Assembly: GCA_022360315.1 (NCBI GenBank)
Contig: JAKSDA010000108.1
Span: forward strand, 41,276 to 105,275
Source of the DNA: Pseudomonadota bacterium
Lineage (GTDB): Bacteria > Myxococcota_A > Polyangia > Haliangiales > Haliangiaceae
Direction of reading: 5' to 3'
Length of the DNA: 64,000 nucleotides
Below, in pieces: positions 25,990 to 35,640 of the stretch. The translations under genes were made by a program, and so were the position numbers. The notes under the pieces are model-generated. The model did not search any database and was not told the DNA's origin. It was given only the letters and a program-made list of their open reading frames with translations. Position 1 is the first letter of the stretch, and each line of letters starts with the position of its first letter.

Positions 25990-28398
25990 ATGAGCTTCAA
26001 GGATGCAGTCGCGCTGATCCAGTTCGCTTTGCCCGGCGGCGGTGAGACGCGTGGGACCGGATTTCTCGTCACTGAGCGATATGTGCTTACTGCACTCCAT
26101 GTCGTGGCCGAGCGCCGCGCCAGTATGCAGCGGACTGGCCAGGCTCAGCCGGTGACATTCGTCGATGCGATCCCACTGCGCTTTGGCCAGGAGCAATGCC
26201 CGGCCCGGGTGGTCGATCACCTGTGGGATCCGCGTGAAGACTGGGCCCTTCTCGAACTCGATCGCGCAGTCGACATCGAGCCCGTCGCGCTGGGTGAACT
26301 GCACGGTGAGGCCGCGACCTGGCGATCGTATGGGTTTCCCGACACCAAGCCCGACGGCATGATGGTCGAGGGCAGAGTCAGGGATGCCAGCGGACGTATC
26401 GAAGGAGTCCCCGCTCTTCAACTATTCAGCGAAGAGGCAGCTTCCGGTGGTGGCATGCCGGTGCGCGGACTGTCCGGCGCTCCGTGCATGGTCGAAGGCG
26501 CGGCAATTGGAATTTTGCGCTGGGTCCCGATGGCCAATCGAGCCACCGGGCAGGCCCATGCCGGTACAGTCTTCGCCTGCCCCATCCCACTCATAGCGAA
26601 GCGATGCATCGATCTTCTCCCCCCACCAGTAGCCGTCAACGCCGGTGGCTCCCAGCCGCAACTGCCAGCCGCCCAGGCGGTGGCGCTACCCAAACACCGT
26701 GCGGGAAGGGTCAAGCAGTGGGCCAAATCCCTGCTGCTGGTCGCCATAGGCCTTGCTGTGAGCGCAGTTGCCGCATTCGTGGCGTGGCCACAGTCGAGCC
26801 CGCGGCGCAATTCAGACGCTACCTATGTGGCCGTTCGCGCACCGCGAGTTCAGTCCGCCGGCGAATTGAATGGTGTCGAACTCATTGCAGCCGGGCTACG
26901 GCAGGCTGTACTGCGCGCCATCACCAACCTCGAGGGACTGGTCGCCATCGCCGATGACGACGTCGACCTGGCCGACTCAGACTCGAAATCGCTGCGCGAG
27001 CTGGCTCGCGCGCTGGCTGCCGATGAGGTGATCGCGTCCAAGCTGCTCTGCACCCCCGAGGCGTGCGACGTTGTCCTCAACTGGGTGCGCAGCGATGGCG
27101 GAGTACGACAGACCGAGTCATTCGAAATCCGCCCGCCCACCGACTATCGCCGTAGCCTGCACACTGTCGTATCGTACGTTCGGCGAGGCTTTGCCGACTA
27201 TTCCGAGCGTTCGGGCCTCGCCGCGCTGGAGGTGTCGAGCCAGGACTACGGGCGCTATTTGCGCCTGCAGCGGGCCTATAGCCACAAAGACCCGCCCATG
27301 ACTACCGACGAGATCCTCGACGGGCTGAACGCAATTCGCGAGCGGTCCCTCGGCTTCGTGGAAGTCTACCTGTTCGAGGCCAATCTGCTGACCGAGCGCT
27401 ATAAATCGTCGCGCGACCCGGCAGACACTGAACGGGCCAGTAGCCTGGCCGAAGTGGCACAAAAGCTGGCCCCCGAGTCGCCAGAACCACTCAAAGTGTG
27501 GTTTCGAGTTGCTCTGGCCAGCGGCGAGCTCGATACCGCCGAACAAATGCTAAACAAGCTCGAGAATATCGAGCCCGGCAATGTGGAGAACCTCGAGTTG
27601 CGCGCTCGACTCGAGGCCAAACGCGGCGACCCGCAGCGCGCCATCGCCATCCTGCGCCAGGCTGCCAGCGAACGACCGTCCTGGCGCATCCTGTACAGAC
27701 TGGCCCAGTACGAGTCCAGTAACGGACAACTCGCGGCCGCCCGAGAGCATCTCGCGCAATTTTTGCAGATCTGGCCGGATAATTACTACGGTCAGTCGTT
27801 GCTGGCCAAAGACGAACTGCTGCACGGCAGCCTGGAGCGGGCGGCTGAACTGTATGCCAGGCTGGTCGAGCGCTCGCACGCGTATGTCCCATATACCAAC
27901 CTGGGCTTCGCGCAGCTCCTCATGGGCCGCGCCAGCGACGCAATTGGCAATTTCGCCCGCGCGGTCGAGCTCAAGCCCAAAAACCCAAACGCCCTGCTCA
28001 ACCTGGGCAATGCACAAGAACTCGCCGGGGATCGAAAAGCCGCAACATCGAGCTACCAGCGCGCTCTCACCCTGCTCGATGAAAATTCGGGGGCACTCGA
28101 TAGCAAATGGGCAGCCAGACGCGCCGCCATTCTCGCCCATCTGCAGCGCAGTTCCGAAGCGCTCGAACAGATCCGACCAGCCCTGCAAAATGCCCCCAAC
28201 AACCGCGACGTACGCTATCTCGCAGCCCAGGTCTACGCCGTCACAGAGCAGGACAAACTGGCCGTCCACAATGTCAAAGAAGCGCTCGAGTTGGGCTATG
28301 ACGCGATCTGGTTTGGCTTTCCCTGGTTCGACCGCATTCGCCGCGATCCCGAGATCAATGCACTCCTGGCCACTCCACGGCGTCGCGGCAAGGAGTAA
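25990..28398 (+). CDS. Trypsin-like protease with transmembrane helix and TPR domain
   Basis: About 802 residues. The N-terminal ~230 residues are a trypsin/HtrA-like domain: His in VLTALHVV, Asp in REDWALLEL, Ser in RGLSGAPCMV, so the triad looks intact. A transmembrane helix follows at about 244-266 (SLLLVAIGLAVSAVAAFVAW). After a DUF-like region of about 190 residues, the C-terminal half is a series of TPR-type helix pairs (YTNLGFAQLLMGRASDAIGNFARAVELKP, NALLNLGNAQELAGD), a protein-binding scaffold. I start at ATG 25990 since earlier sequence in this frame overlaps the sigma gene. With no signal peptide, the protease side is predicted cytoplasmic and the TPRs periplasmic. It probably pairs functionally with the upstream sigma factor. 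Confidence 0.85.
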   Translation: MSFKDAVALIQFALPGGGETRGTGFLVTERYVLTALHVVAERRASMQRTGQAQPVTFVDAIPLRFGQEQCPARVVDHLWDPREDWALLELDRAVDIEPVALGELHGEAATWRSYGFPDTKPDGMMVEGRVRDASGRIEGVPALQLFSEEAASGGGMPVRGLSGAPCMVEGAAIGILRWVPMANRATGQAHAGTVFACPIPLIAKRCIDLLPPPVAVNAGGSQPQLPAAQAVALPKHRAGRVKQWAKSLLLVAIGLAVSAVAAFVAWPQSSPRRNSDATYVAVRAPRVQSAGELNGVELIAAGLRQAVLRAITNLEGLVAIADDDVDLADSDSKSLRELARALAADEVIASKLLCTPEACDVVLNWVRSDGGVRQTESFEIRPPTDYRRSLHTVVSYVRRGFADYSERSGLAALEVSSQDYGRYLRLQRAYSHKDPPMTTDEILDGLNAIRERSLGFVEVYLFEANLLTERYKSSRDPADTERASSLAEVAQKLAPESPEPLKVWFRVALASGELDTAEQMLNKLENIEPGNVENLELRARLEAKRGDPQRAIAILRQAASERPSWRILYRLAQYESSNGQLAAAREHLAQFLQIWPDNYYGQSLLAKDELLHGSLERAAELYARLVERSHAYVPYTNLGFAQLLMGRASDAIGNFARAVELKPKNPNALLNLGNAQELAGDRKAATSSYQRALTLLDENSGALDSKWAARRAAILAHLQRSSEALEQIRPALQNAPNNRDVRYLAAQVYAVTEQDKLAVHNVKEALELGYDAIWFGFPWFDRIRRDPEINALLATPRRRGKE

Positions 28399-28429
28399 AT
28401 CACAGCGCTATTGGTCGGTAACCACCGAC

Positions 28430-28582
28430 TCAATAGGGGTCCTCGTCTTCGGGCTCAAAGTCGGCAAAAGGATCGATATCCTCCTCTTCGTCGTCTGCTT
28501 CACTCATGTGAATGGTCTGCTGCATCGACTCAGCCGTGTTCTTTGCAAGAACTTCGTTGGGATCGAAGGTCGTGTCCGTCAT
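28430..28582 (-). CDS. Very acidic 50-residue protein beside the CHAT-STAND-WD40 gene
   Basis: A short frame begins at ATG 28582 with an excellent ribosome-binding site (GAGGAGACGACC before ATG). It encodes 50 residues starting MTDTTFDPNEVLAKNT and ending in a strongly acidic tail, with SEADDEEEDIDPF and PEDEDPY. It has its own AT-rich upstream region (28640-28700) and three direct repeats in its predicted leader. It lies 146 bases downstream of the CHAT gene on the same strand. No family is known to me. The acidic tail, small size and location suggest a substrate, inhibitor or regulatory peptide of the CHAT protease; this is inference. Confidence 0.7.
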   Translation of the reverse strand: MTDTTFDPNEVLAKNTAESMQQTIHMSEADDEEEDIDPFADFEPEDEDPY

Positions 28583-28597
28583 GGTCGTCTCCTCATT

Positions 28598-28642
28598 GGA
28601 TGAAGTAGTCGGATGATGAAGTAATCGGATGATGAAGTAGTG
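28598..28642 (-). repeat. Three direct 16-bp repeats in leader of acidic small gene
   Basis: GGATGATGAAGTAATC and close variants are repeated three times in a row (28598-28610 shortened, 28611-28626, 28627-28642) between the AT-rich promoter area and the ribosome-binding site of the small acidic gene. A regulator or RNA-binding site is possible. Confidence 0.6.
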
Positions 28643-28727
28643 ATTATCCTTTTACTGGATTGAGTATTTATGTAATTTTAAATACAATAATACGCCGCCT
28701 TCTCAGGGTCTGTCTACTCACCGTTGG

Positions 28728-31700
28728 TCAGAACCGGTCCGCCTGTGTTGCCACGGCTGCGGATGCAACTTCTCGTTGGTCGGGCTGGGTAGGTGCGGTG
28801 GCTCGTCGATTTTGGGAGGTGTCGTTGGGTGTGGCACCGAGCCGATTTTTGAGTGAGTCCTCGGTGATCGTGGTAGAGACCGTGCGCGCGCTGCCATCGG
28901 CTCGGCCAACCAGCAGGCGGTCGCCCTCGGGGCTGATGGCCAGAGCGGTGATCGGCTGGTCGCCGGCGGATACTTTGACCGATGTGTCCCATCGTTTTGC
29001 GTCCTGGGGGTTGGTACCGGCCGCTGCGATGCGGTTTTTATCCCACATTCTGACTGTACCATCGGCCGAGGCGGTGAATACCCTGTCGCTGGTTTTGCTG
29101 AAAAGGGCATGGATGACCGCATCTCGATGCTCGTCGAGTGCGACAAATGGCCGGTTCGAGCCCACGAACGAGCATTTTCGGTCGATGCTCCATACCCGTG
29201 CGGTCTCGTCGTCCGAGCCGGTGACCAGACAGGATGCGTCTGCGTTGAACGCGATCGAGCCGACTGCAGCGCGGTGGCCGCGCAGTTGCGACGCTGCCTG
29301 CCATCGGCCATTTTCGAGCTTCCATCGGTCCACTGCACCGCTAGCCGAGCCGATCACCACCTGGTCGCCGGCCGGGTTGAACGCTGCTGACCGGATCGGA
29401 TCCCGGCCGTCGTTCAGCTCGATGGCGGTCTTTCCCGCAGGGTCCCATATCCGCGCCTTGCCATCGTTGGACACGGTGAGCAACCATGTGCCTTGCGGGC
29501 TGAAATCGGCGATTCTGAAGCCGGTCCGGGGGTAGGCCCTGAGCATGCGGATCTGGTCGCCGTGTTTTTGGCCACCGACGGTCCACAAGCGCACTGTGCC
29601 GTCGAGAGAGGCGGTGAGCGCGCGTTTGCAGTCGAGGTCGAAGGCGACGTCTTTGATCAGTTTTGCATGGGTTCGGTTGGGGTGGGCTCCGCCCAGTTGC
29701 ACCGATTTACCGCCACTGCCGATCGACCACAGCCAGGCGTCGGTTCCCGAGGCAGTGATCGCCCACTGGCCGCTGGAGCAGACGTCCAGGGCGAAGATCT
29801 CGGCCCGGTCTCCCCGGTTGATCGGCTGGCAGCGATCTCCCTGCCACAGACACGCCCGGCCGTCGAGCGATGCGGTTACCGCGCTGCCCTCGCGAGTAAA
29901 GCGGGCTCCGGTAATCTTGTCCTTGTGGCCGAGCAACGCGGTGAAGAACCCATTGGTCGTGCTGCTCAGGGCCCATTTGTGGGCTCCGCCGCGCTTGTCC
30001 ACCGTCACCATGGTGTCAAACGATCCGCCGTTGGAATGAACAAACACTGCCCGCACGGCCGAATCGTGGCCGCGATAGACCAGCGGCTTGCCGCGTCCGT
30101 CGGTGCTCCATTCATATACCTCGGCGCTGGTTGCCGTGATGACGCGATAGTCATCGCGAAATACCGTGGCGACCACCTGGCCTCGGTGGGGCAAGATCGC
30201 CAGTCGGCCGTAGCGATCGGTGCGCCAAATTCGCGCGCTCTTGTCGCGCGATGCGGTAACGGCTCGGCGACCGCTCGGGCTGAACGCAACGGCGGTGACT
30301 TCATCGGTATGACCGGGCAACATCATGATCTGTCTCCGGCCGGCGATGTGCCAGATTCGTGCGCTCTTGTCGCGCGATCCGGTGATCAGCTGGGTGCCTT
30401 CGGGGTTGAAGGCAATACTGAGAATCCGCCGCTCGTGGCCGACAGCGCGGAATTTGACCTTCAGCGACCCACTGCCGCCATCGAGCTGCCACACCTGAAG
30501 GTGCTGTTTGTCCGTGGCTGTGGCGGCCATTTTGCCGTGCCTGTGCAGGGCTGCTGCGGTTACGTGAATCTCGCTTGGCGATTGCCAAAGCTCGGCCCCG
30601 GTCGGAACGTCCCACACCCGGGCGCGCCCTGCCCTGTCGAGTGTGAGTACGCGCTGGCCATCCAGGCTCAGCACCGCTGACTCGATGCGCTCATGCCCCG
30701 AACGGGGCTCGAGCTTGAGCCCGTCCGAGCCCGGGGAGCCGATCCAGACGGTCCCCTTCTCTGTGCCTCGAGCAACGACGGTCTTGCCATGACCCAATGC
30801 AGCCAGAAGTGGCCTCCCCCCGGGGCCGCGAAACTCCTTTTCTTCCTGGGCAAGAGGAGCCTGAAGAGTGTTTACAGCGGTTTGAATCCACATCGACTGC
30901 AGGTTTTGGTCCGGCGCGTCGACGCCGCGCAGAAGTCTGGCGCTCGTGGTCGGGTTCTCATCGGTTCCCGCAGTGGCTTCGGCCACGGTAAGCGCCGCGC
31001 GCGCTTCTTTGGCTGTCTTATCGAGCTCGCGGTTTGTCTTTTCGAGATTTTCTGATTTGTCTTCTAAATCTTTTCTCTGCGCGTCAATTCTTTCATTCTG
31101 CGACTTATTTTTTTGCCAATACGTAACCGCCACGATCGACACCAGGGTCATCACGACGGCTGCGACAAATGCGCTGCGCTTGTGGAACCGCTCTTTGCGC
31201 TCGAGTTTTTGCTTCTTGGCCAGGCTCTCGGCGATCATCTGCCGGGACGCCGGATCGAGATCGTCTCGGTATTGCTCCTGGACGTGAAGAGCATGGCCGA
31301 GCGCCGCATCGTGCAGCAGGGTGCGGCGTTCTTTCCACTCCGCGGTCCATCGCTCGATCTGTTTCAGCTCGCGCAGTTTGACCCGATCTTCTGCCATCCA
31401 ATCGCGAAGTCGCCGCCACTTTCGGATCAACGCCTCGTGCGCTACCTCGACAGTGGCGCTGCCGTCGCTTTCGCCGCGGACCAGAAGGCGCGCACCGACC
31501 ATGGTCTTGAGCACGGTGTCGAACGCAGCTGCGGAGACCGGATCGCCAGGTCGCAGTGTGGCGACGTCGACGCGCCGGCGGGTGTCCTGCGCGAGCTCAT
31601 CGTCGTCGATGTTGACCAGGCGGACCAGCAGGCGCCGGGCCTGCTGTTTTTCCTCATCGGTAAACTGTTCGATGACCTGGTCGGCTTTCTTTTGCAGTGC

Positions 31701-33743
31701 CCCGACCACCCCACTCATATCCTCGCTACCCAGATTGTGATAGGCCGAGAGTGCAAGGGTTCGGCCGTCGCGTTCCTGCCACAATAGATCCAGGGTGTAC
31801 TGGACCAGCGGCAGGGCGCCGGGCTCGTTTCCCACATCGTCGAGAATGGTCTCGGCCAGTCCCTCCTGCAGCTCGAGGCCGACTTTTTGTGCCGGTCGCT
31901 CGATCGACTCACGCAGCTTGTCCAGGGCCATCTTGGCGATGAAGATCCGGTGCGCCTCGTCGTAGGCCACCGAATCCAGACGCAGACCGGTTCGCTCGTC
32001 GAGCACGATCTCGCCACACGCGCCCAGGAAATCGACCCGGATCGTGATCACCACGTGGATTCCGGTATCCTCGCTGGCCAGCCGCCACAATTTGCGGCAA
32101 AACGCCTGCCTTAGCTCGGCCCTGGGTGTGTGGGTAAACAGCTCTTCAAACTGATCGATAATCAGCAAAAATCGTCGGTCCGCGTCGATGCGGGTGGCCA
32201 GCGCCCGCTCCAGCGCTGCCATGGGCTCACCGCTCAGACGCAGGATCGTGTACTCCCACTGGTCGCCGCCATTGCTGCCCAGCGTGGACACCCCCTGGCG
32301 CAAGACCTCGATACCCTGGAGCAGAAACGGGTTCTTGGTCTGCTCGTGTAATTGCTCCAGCTGGCTCAGCGTGCGTTCCAGCCGGCTGCGATGGTTGCCA
32401 TCGGCCGGTTGTTCATCTTCGCGATCGCCCAAAATATCGGCCAGAGCTCCGCCCATAACCACCGACGACTTACCCGTACCCGAAGCACCGGCAACGACCA
32501 AGAAACGCGGTTTTTTGTCGGCCACCAGGTTTTCGAGATCGCTCTTGATCTCGGCTCGCTCGGCACCCCGACCAAAAAAGAATCGAGTGTGCTCGGCCTG
32601 AAAGGCGAGCAGACCGCGATACGGGCGAAAGATAATCGGACGCGTATCATCGCCGTCCTCGGGCCGGGCATACATCTGAATACTGGCCCAATCGAGATTG
32701 TCCTGTTCCTTGACCAGACGCTCTCGAGCGGCGAGAAAGGCCTCTTCAAGCGATTGCGGTCCGCCGAGCAGCCGGTCGTACAGAGTCTCGATGGCGCGTA
32801 CCGACCCCTTGATCGACAGCGGAAAACGCGATGCGATCACCGACGGAATGCCAGCCAGGTGCACTGCTTGAGCCAGGCCGCCGACCTGGTTGCCGAATGC
32901 GCCCAAATTTGCGCTGTCACAGGCAGAGAGGACGACTAACCGGATCTCCTTGGCAAAATCCTGGCTGAGAAATGCCCGCAACCGATGTGGGCTGACAAAT
33001 GCCTGTCGTCCCCGGTCGTCGTACCAGCCGAGCCCGTAAACCTCTTCCCCGCTCTCTCCCCGACTGGTGCCGTGACTGAGAATATGCAAGACCGAGATCG
33101 GCTGGCGGTCTTTCTGCGCTGTTTCCAGAATCTGCGCCAACTGATCGAGCGACGCGCTGCCGAGTACATCGCGGCCGGGATCGAAAAAATCCGAGTAGTG
33201 GCCGCGCCGGCAAGCTCGCTCGATGGCTGTCTGGTGCTCGGCGGCCGGAATTGCTCCGCTCGCATCCGAATGGACAAAGAGGATACGGCCCCCTTCAGAC
33301 CGCCCTTTTTCCTCGGCAGTCGATTGGGTTTTTGGCCATGCATAACGGATCAACACTCCGGGCAACTCGCCGATGCGCTGTCCCGTGGCCTCGAGAGTGA
33401 GAAGCTCCCAGGGCAGAGCATACAGCTCGGCAGCGTTGGAGCTGATGGTGAGAAATACCGGCTCGCCGTCTCTGACCGCCTCTTCGATCCCGGCCTCCTG
33501 CCTCGACCAGCCCGCCTTGCCCAAAAATCGCCGCAGTTTGTTGCCCACTCGCTGCACCACCGACGGGTCTGCATCGGGCGAACGCAGCACCTCGAGATCC
33601 TCGAGCAATGCCTCGTTCCAGTTCAAAGTCGCTGTACCGACACCGCGCCCCTCGCCGTGCAATTGATACTCCTCGCGGCCAAAGCGAAACGCATATTGAT
33701 CGTCGGCCTTGTCTGCGCGGGTAAAATGCAACATCAGACGCAT
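28728..33743 (-). CDS. CHAT protease-STAND NTPase-WD40 protein, membrane-associated
   Basis: About 1671 residues. I start at ATG 33743, which has GAGGAG five bases upstream. Residues 1-150 form a conserved N-terminal module also present in the CHAT-cyclase protein. Residues about 160-380 are the CHAT (caspase-like) domain with His in HILSHGTS and Cys in VLSACDSAN. Residues about 390-760 are a STAND NTPase (Walker A GASGTGKSS, Walker B LLIIDQFEEL). A transmembrane helix lies near residue 864, then a coiled coil, then more than ten WD40 repeats (ITGSRDKSARIW, TASRDKSARIW) to the C-terminus. The layout resembles NLR-like immune and regulated cell-death proteins: the WD40 part senses, the STAND oligomerises, and CHAT cleaves. 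The likely target may be the adjacent acidic protein. Confidence 0.9.
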   Translation of the reverse strand: MRLMLHFTRADKADDQYAFRFGREEYQLHGEGRGVGTATLNWNEALLEDLEVLRSPDADPSVVQRVGNKLRRFLGKAGWSRQEAGIEEAVRDGEPVFLTISSNAAELYALPWELLTLEATGQRIGELPGVLIRYAWPKTQSTAEEKGRSEGGRILFVHSDASGAIPAAEHQTAIERACRRGHYSDFFDPGRDVLGSASLDQLAQILETAQKDRQPISVLHILSHGTSRGESGEEVYGLGWYDDRGRQAFVSPHRLRAFLSQDFAKEIRLVVLSACDSANLGAFGNQVGGLAQAVHLAGIPSVIASRFPLSIKGSVRAIETLYDRLLGGPQSLEEAFLAARERLVKEQDNLDWASIQMYARPEDGDDTRPIIFRPYRGLLAFQAEHTRFFFGRGAERAEIKSDLENLVADKKPRFLVVAGASGTGKSSVVMGGALADILGDREDEQPADGNHRSRLERTLSQLEQLHEQTKNPFLLQGIEVLRQGVSTLGSNGGDQWEYTILRLSGEPMAALERALATRIDADRRFLLIIDQFEELFTHTPRAELRQAFCRKLWRLASEDTGIHVVITIRVDFLGACGEIVLDERTGLRLDSVAYDEAHRIFIAKMALDKLRESIERPAQKVGLELQEGLAETILDDVGNEPGALPLVQYTLDLLWQERDGRTLALSAYHNLGSEDMSGVVGALQKKADQVIEQFTDEEKQQARRLLVRLVNIDDDELAQDTRRRVDVATLRPGDPVSAAAFDTVLKTMVGARLLVRGESDGSATVEVAHEALIRKWRRLRDWMAEDRVKLRELKQIERWTAEWKERRTLLHDAALGHALHVQEQYRDDLDPASRQMIAESLAKKQKLERKERFHKRSAFVAAVVMTLVSIVAVTYWQKNKSQNERIDAQRKDLEDKSENLEKTNRELDKTAKEARAALTVAEATAGTDENPTTSARLLRGVDAPDQNLQSMWIQTAVNTLQAPLAQEEKEFRGPGGRPLLAALGHGKTVVARGTEKGTVWIGSPGSDGLKLEPRSGHERIESAVLSLDGQRVLTLDRAGRARVWDVPTGAELWQSPSEIHVTAAALHRHGKMAATATDKQHLQVWQLDGGSGSLKVKFRAVGHERRILSIAFNPEGTQLITGSRDKSARIWHIAGRRQIMMLPGHTDEVTAVAFSPSGRRAVTASRDKSARIWRTDRYGRLAILPHRGQVVATVFRDDYRVITATSAEVYEWSTDGRGKPLVYRGHDSAVRAVFVHSNGGSFDTMVTVDKRGGAHKWALSSTTNGFFTALLGHKDKITGARFTREGSAVTASLDGRACLWQGDRCQPINRGDRAEIFALDVCSSGQWAITASGTDAWLWSIGSGGKSVQLGGAHPNRTHAKLIKDVAFDLDCKRALTASLDGTVRLWTVGGQKHGDQIRMLRAYPRTGFRIADFSPQGTWLLTVSNDGKARIWDPAGKTAIELNDGRDPIRSAAFNPAGDQVVIGSASGAVDRWKLENGRWQAASQLRGHRAAVGSIAFNADASCLVTGSDDETARVWSIDRKCSFVGSNRPFVALDEHRDAVIHALFSKTSDRVFTASADGTVRMWDKNRIAAAGTNPQDAKRWDTSVKVSAGDQPITALAISPEGDRLLVGRADGSARTVSTTITEDSLKNRLGATPNDTSQNRRATAPTQPDQREVASAAVATQADRF

Positions 33744-34081
33744 GGTGGCTCCTCTTCCAGTCCATTCTCGCGATTCGGTGTCGAGAGAGTGCAAACCGTA
33801 CGCCAGACGGCTGATTTCTCGTCTGTGGTTGCATGTCGTACACGCATCATTTGCGCTGGTAGTCCGAGCGGTCGCCAGGTGTGCCCAATGACGCCTACCT
33901 GCCACCCCCTGACCGACCCCGGGTCACCCCCTGAGGGAAGTTGGTTCATCCTTTCTCCGGTCAGTGTCGCGTGATCTTGAGGACTTTCTTCGAGCAGCAC
34001 AGTGTGCGTGCACATGTGACGGCACAGTGTGCGCGCACTGGGAGCCCTCCGATGAGCCCGATGCCGATTCGGTTCCGACGG
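33744..34081. other. Upstream region of CHAT-STAND-WD40 gene
   Basis: No supported gene in these 338 bases. It holds two tandem related blocks, GCACAGTGTGCGTGCAC-like and GCACAGTGTGCGCGCAC-like, at about 33999-34040, each partly palindromic. It also holds a GACCGACCCCGGGTCACCCC stretch near 33910. These are candidate operators for the CHAT gene or its promoter. Confidence 0.35.
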
Positions 34082-35560
34082 TTATTCGAGCAGCGCTTGG
34101 CCGGGAACCCAGCAGGCGTGAAATCCGAGCGGTATTCGGTGTGGGATTGCAACCCGGGCAATCGGACCGCCGGCGATGTCGGTGGCCTCGAAAACCAACG
34201 CCTCGGCGCGATCTTCACCCAGGTAGCTCACTATCGTTACCACATAGCCGTCGTCTTCGCCGGCTTCGACATCCGTGCCGTCCTTGCCATTGCGTGGTGC
34301 AAATACCGCCTCGCTGCCGTAGCGGCCAGGCCCGAAGGCATATTGCTCGGATACCCCGGTATCGGTGTCGTACTTGATCAGACCGTCGAAGAGCAGAGTG
34401 GGCGTATCCGCAATGCTCATGTTGTACGCAAAACGGGTCCGGCGGCCCAGGCGGCCCATATTGGTGCACGGAAACTCGCTATTGCGATCGTCGATGGTTT
34501 CCTCGCGAGTCTGCCCGGTCACCAGGTTAAAACGCCACCGATGCAATCGGGCGTTGAGTCGCAAATTGGCCATGGCAGGGGCCCAGGCGCCGTCCCGCTC
34601 GTAGTTTGGCGCAGGCAGTGGGTCGTCGACTCGACAGGCGACCATGACGACTTCATCGCCCTCTTCCCAGGCATTGACCGTATGGTAGACGTAACACGGC
34701 TCGGCTTCGAACCAGCGCACGGGCTGGGCGGCTGTGCTCGCAGCCCCGGATCCGCTGCGCGGCACCAGGGCAAAACGAGCCGGGACATCGCGGTGAAAAG
34801 CCACACGCCAGCGCTTTTGCCGGATCGCCTCGTCGGTGAAGTAAAGCGGTAGATTCATGAGAATGGAATAATTTTCAGTGATGGCCATATCATGCGGCAA
34901 CCTGGGACCGGGCACGGCGATCGCCTCGGAGTGGACCAGTTGGCCCGCAGCCGAGACCAGGCCGTACTCGAGCTCGGACCGCCGGCCATACGAAAAGAAC
35001 ATGAGCTCGCCCGTGGTCGCATCGACCTTGGCATGGGCCGAAATGCGACGCGTTTTGCCGGTCGCAAAATCGTGCACGCCCAGCGTGGCCAGACCGCGCG
35101 GATCGACGCGATACGGCAGACCGCAAATATACCAGGTGGCCAAAAGTTCGCCCCCAAACCAGATCACATCAGTATTGGCAGTGTCCTTGTACGGTGCCTC
35201 GAGCGGGTTGTCGGTCACCGGGTGCAGAAGTCCGGTCCATAAAGCACGGCCTCTGGCTTGCTCGTCGCCAAACGGCGCTGTCCGGATCCAGCGGTTGGTA
35301 TAGCGGGCCCGGCCGCCGGCAAAACCAATAGCATGCAACATGCCGTCGCCGTCGAACCAGTGATACCGGCCGCGTGGTGGATACTTCGGATCGGGCCCGT
35401 TGCGCACATAGATTCCACTCAAATCAACCGGGATCTCGCCATCTATGGCGAGATCCCGCAGATCGACCTCGTCGGCAACCGGCCCGTAGAGGCCGGCGAG
35501 ATACGGGTTGTCCGCGTTGAGATTCGCGTCTGATCTACGGTCAACAGTCGATTGACTCAT
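34082..35560 (-). CDS. Carotenoid oxygenase (RPE65/CCD family)
   Basis: About 492 residues, the normal length for the family. The N-terminal signature DLSGIYVRNGPDPKYPPRGRYHWFDGDGMLHAI is diagnostic. Four iron-binding histidines are seen in likely positions: SAHAKVD, RLPHDMAI, YVYHTVNAW and PLGFHACW. The enzyme uses non-haem Fe(II) and O2 to cut a conjugated double bond in carotenoids, apocarotenoids or stilbenoids; the substrate cannot be told. ATG 35560 is chosen because the downstream sequence begins with conserved residues; a clear ribosome-binding site was not seen. It is divergent from a TetR regulator with a palindromic operator in between, so it is probably TetR-regulated. Confidence 0.93.
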   Translation of the reverse strand: MSQSTVDRRSDANLNADNPYLAGLYGPVADEVDLRDLAIDGEIPVDLSGIYVRNGPDPKYPPRGRYHWFDGDGMLHAIGFAGGRARYTNRWIRTAPFGDEQARGRALWTGLLHPVTDNPLEAPYKDTANTDVIWFGGELLATWYICGLPYRVDPRGLATLGVHDFATGKTRRISAHAKVDATTGELMFFSYGRRSELEYGLVSAAGQLVHSEAIAVPGPRLPHDMAITENYSILMNLPLYFTDEAIRQKRWRVAFHRDVPARFALVPRSGSGAASTAAQPVRWFEAEPCYVYHTVNAWEEGDEVVMVACRVDDPLPAPNYERDGAWAPAMANLRLNARLHRWRFNLVTGQTREETIDDRNSEFPCTNMGRLGRRTRFAYNMSIADTPTLLFDGLIKYDTDTGVSEQYAFGPGRYGSEAVFAPRNGKDGTDVEAGEDDGYVVTIVSYLGEDRAEALVFEATDIAGGPIARVAIPHRIPLGFHACWVPGQALLE

Positions 35561-35610
35561 GGCCAGCACTGTAACAAACCAAAGCCGATCGCTGTTGTTA
35601 CTGATTCCAC

Positions 35611-35640
35611 TTGACAAATGACCAATGGTCATCAATAAAT
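35611..35640. promoter_or_regulatory. TetR-type operator and promoter
   Basis: TTGACA (35611-35616) is followed by TGACCAATGGTCA (35619-35631), a perfect inverted repeat with a one-base centre. It lies between the TetR start and the divergent carotenoid oxygenase. The palindrome overlaps the spacer of the putative promoter, the arrangement expected for TetR repression of both genes. Confidence 0.6.
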
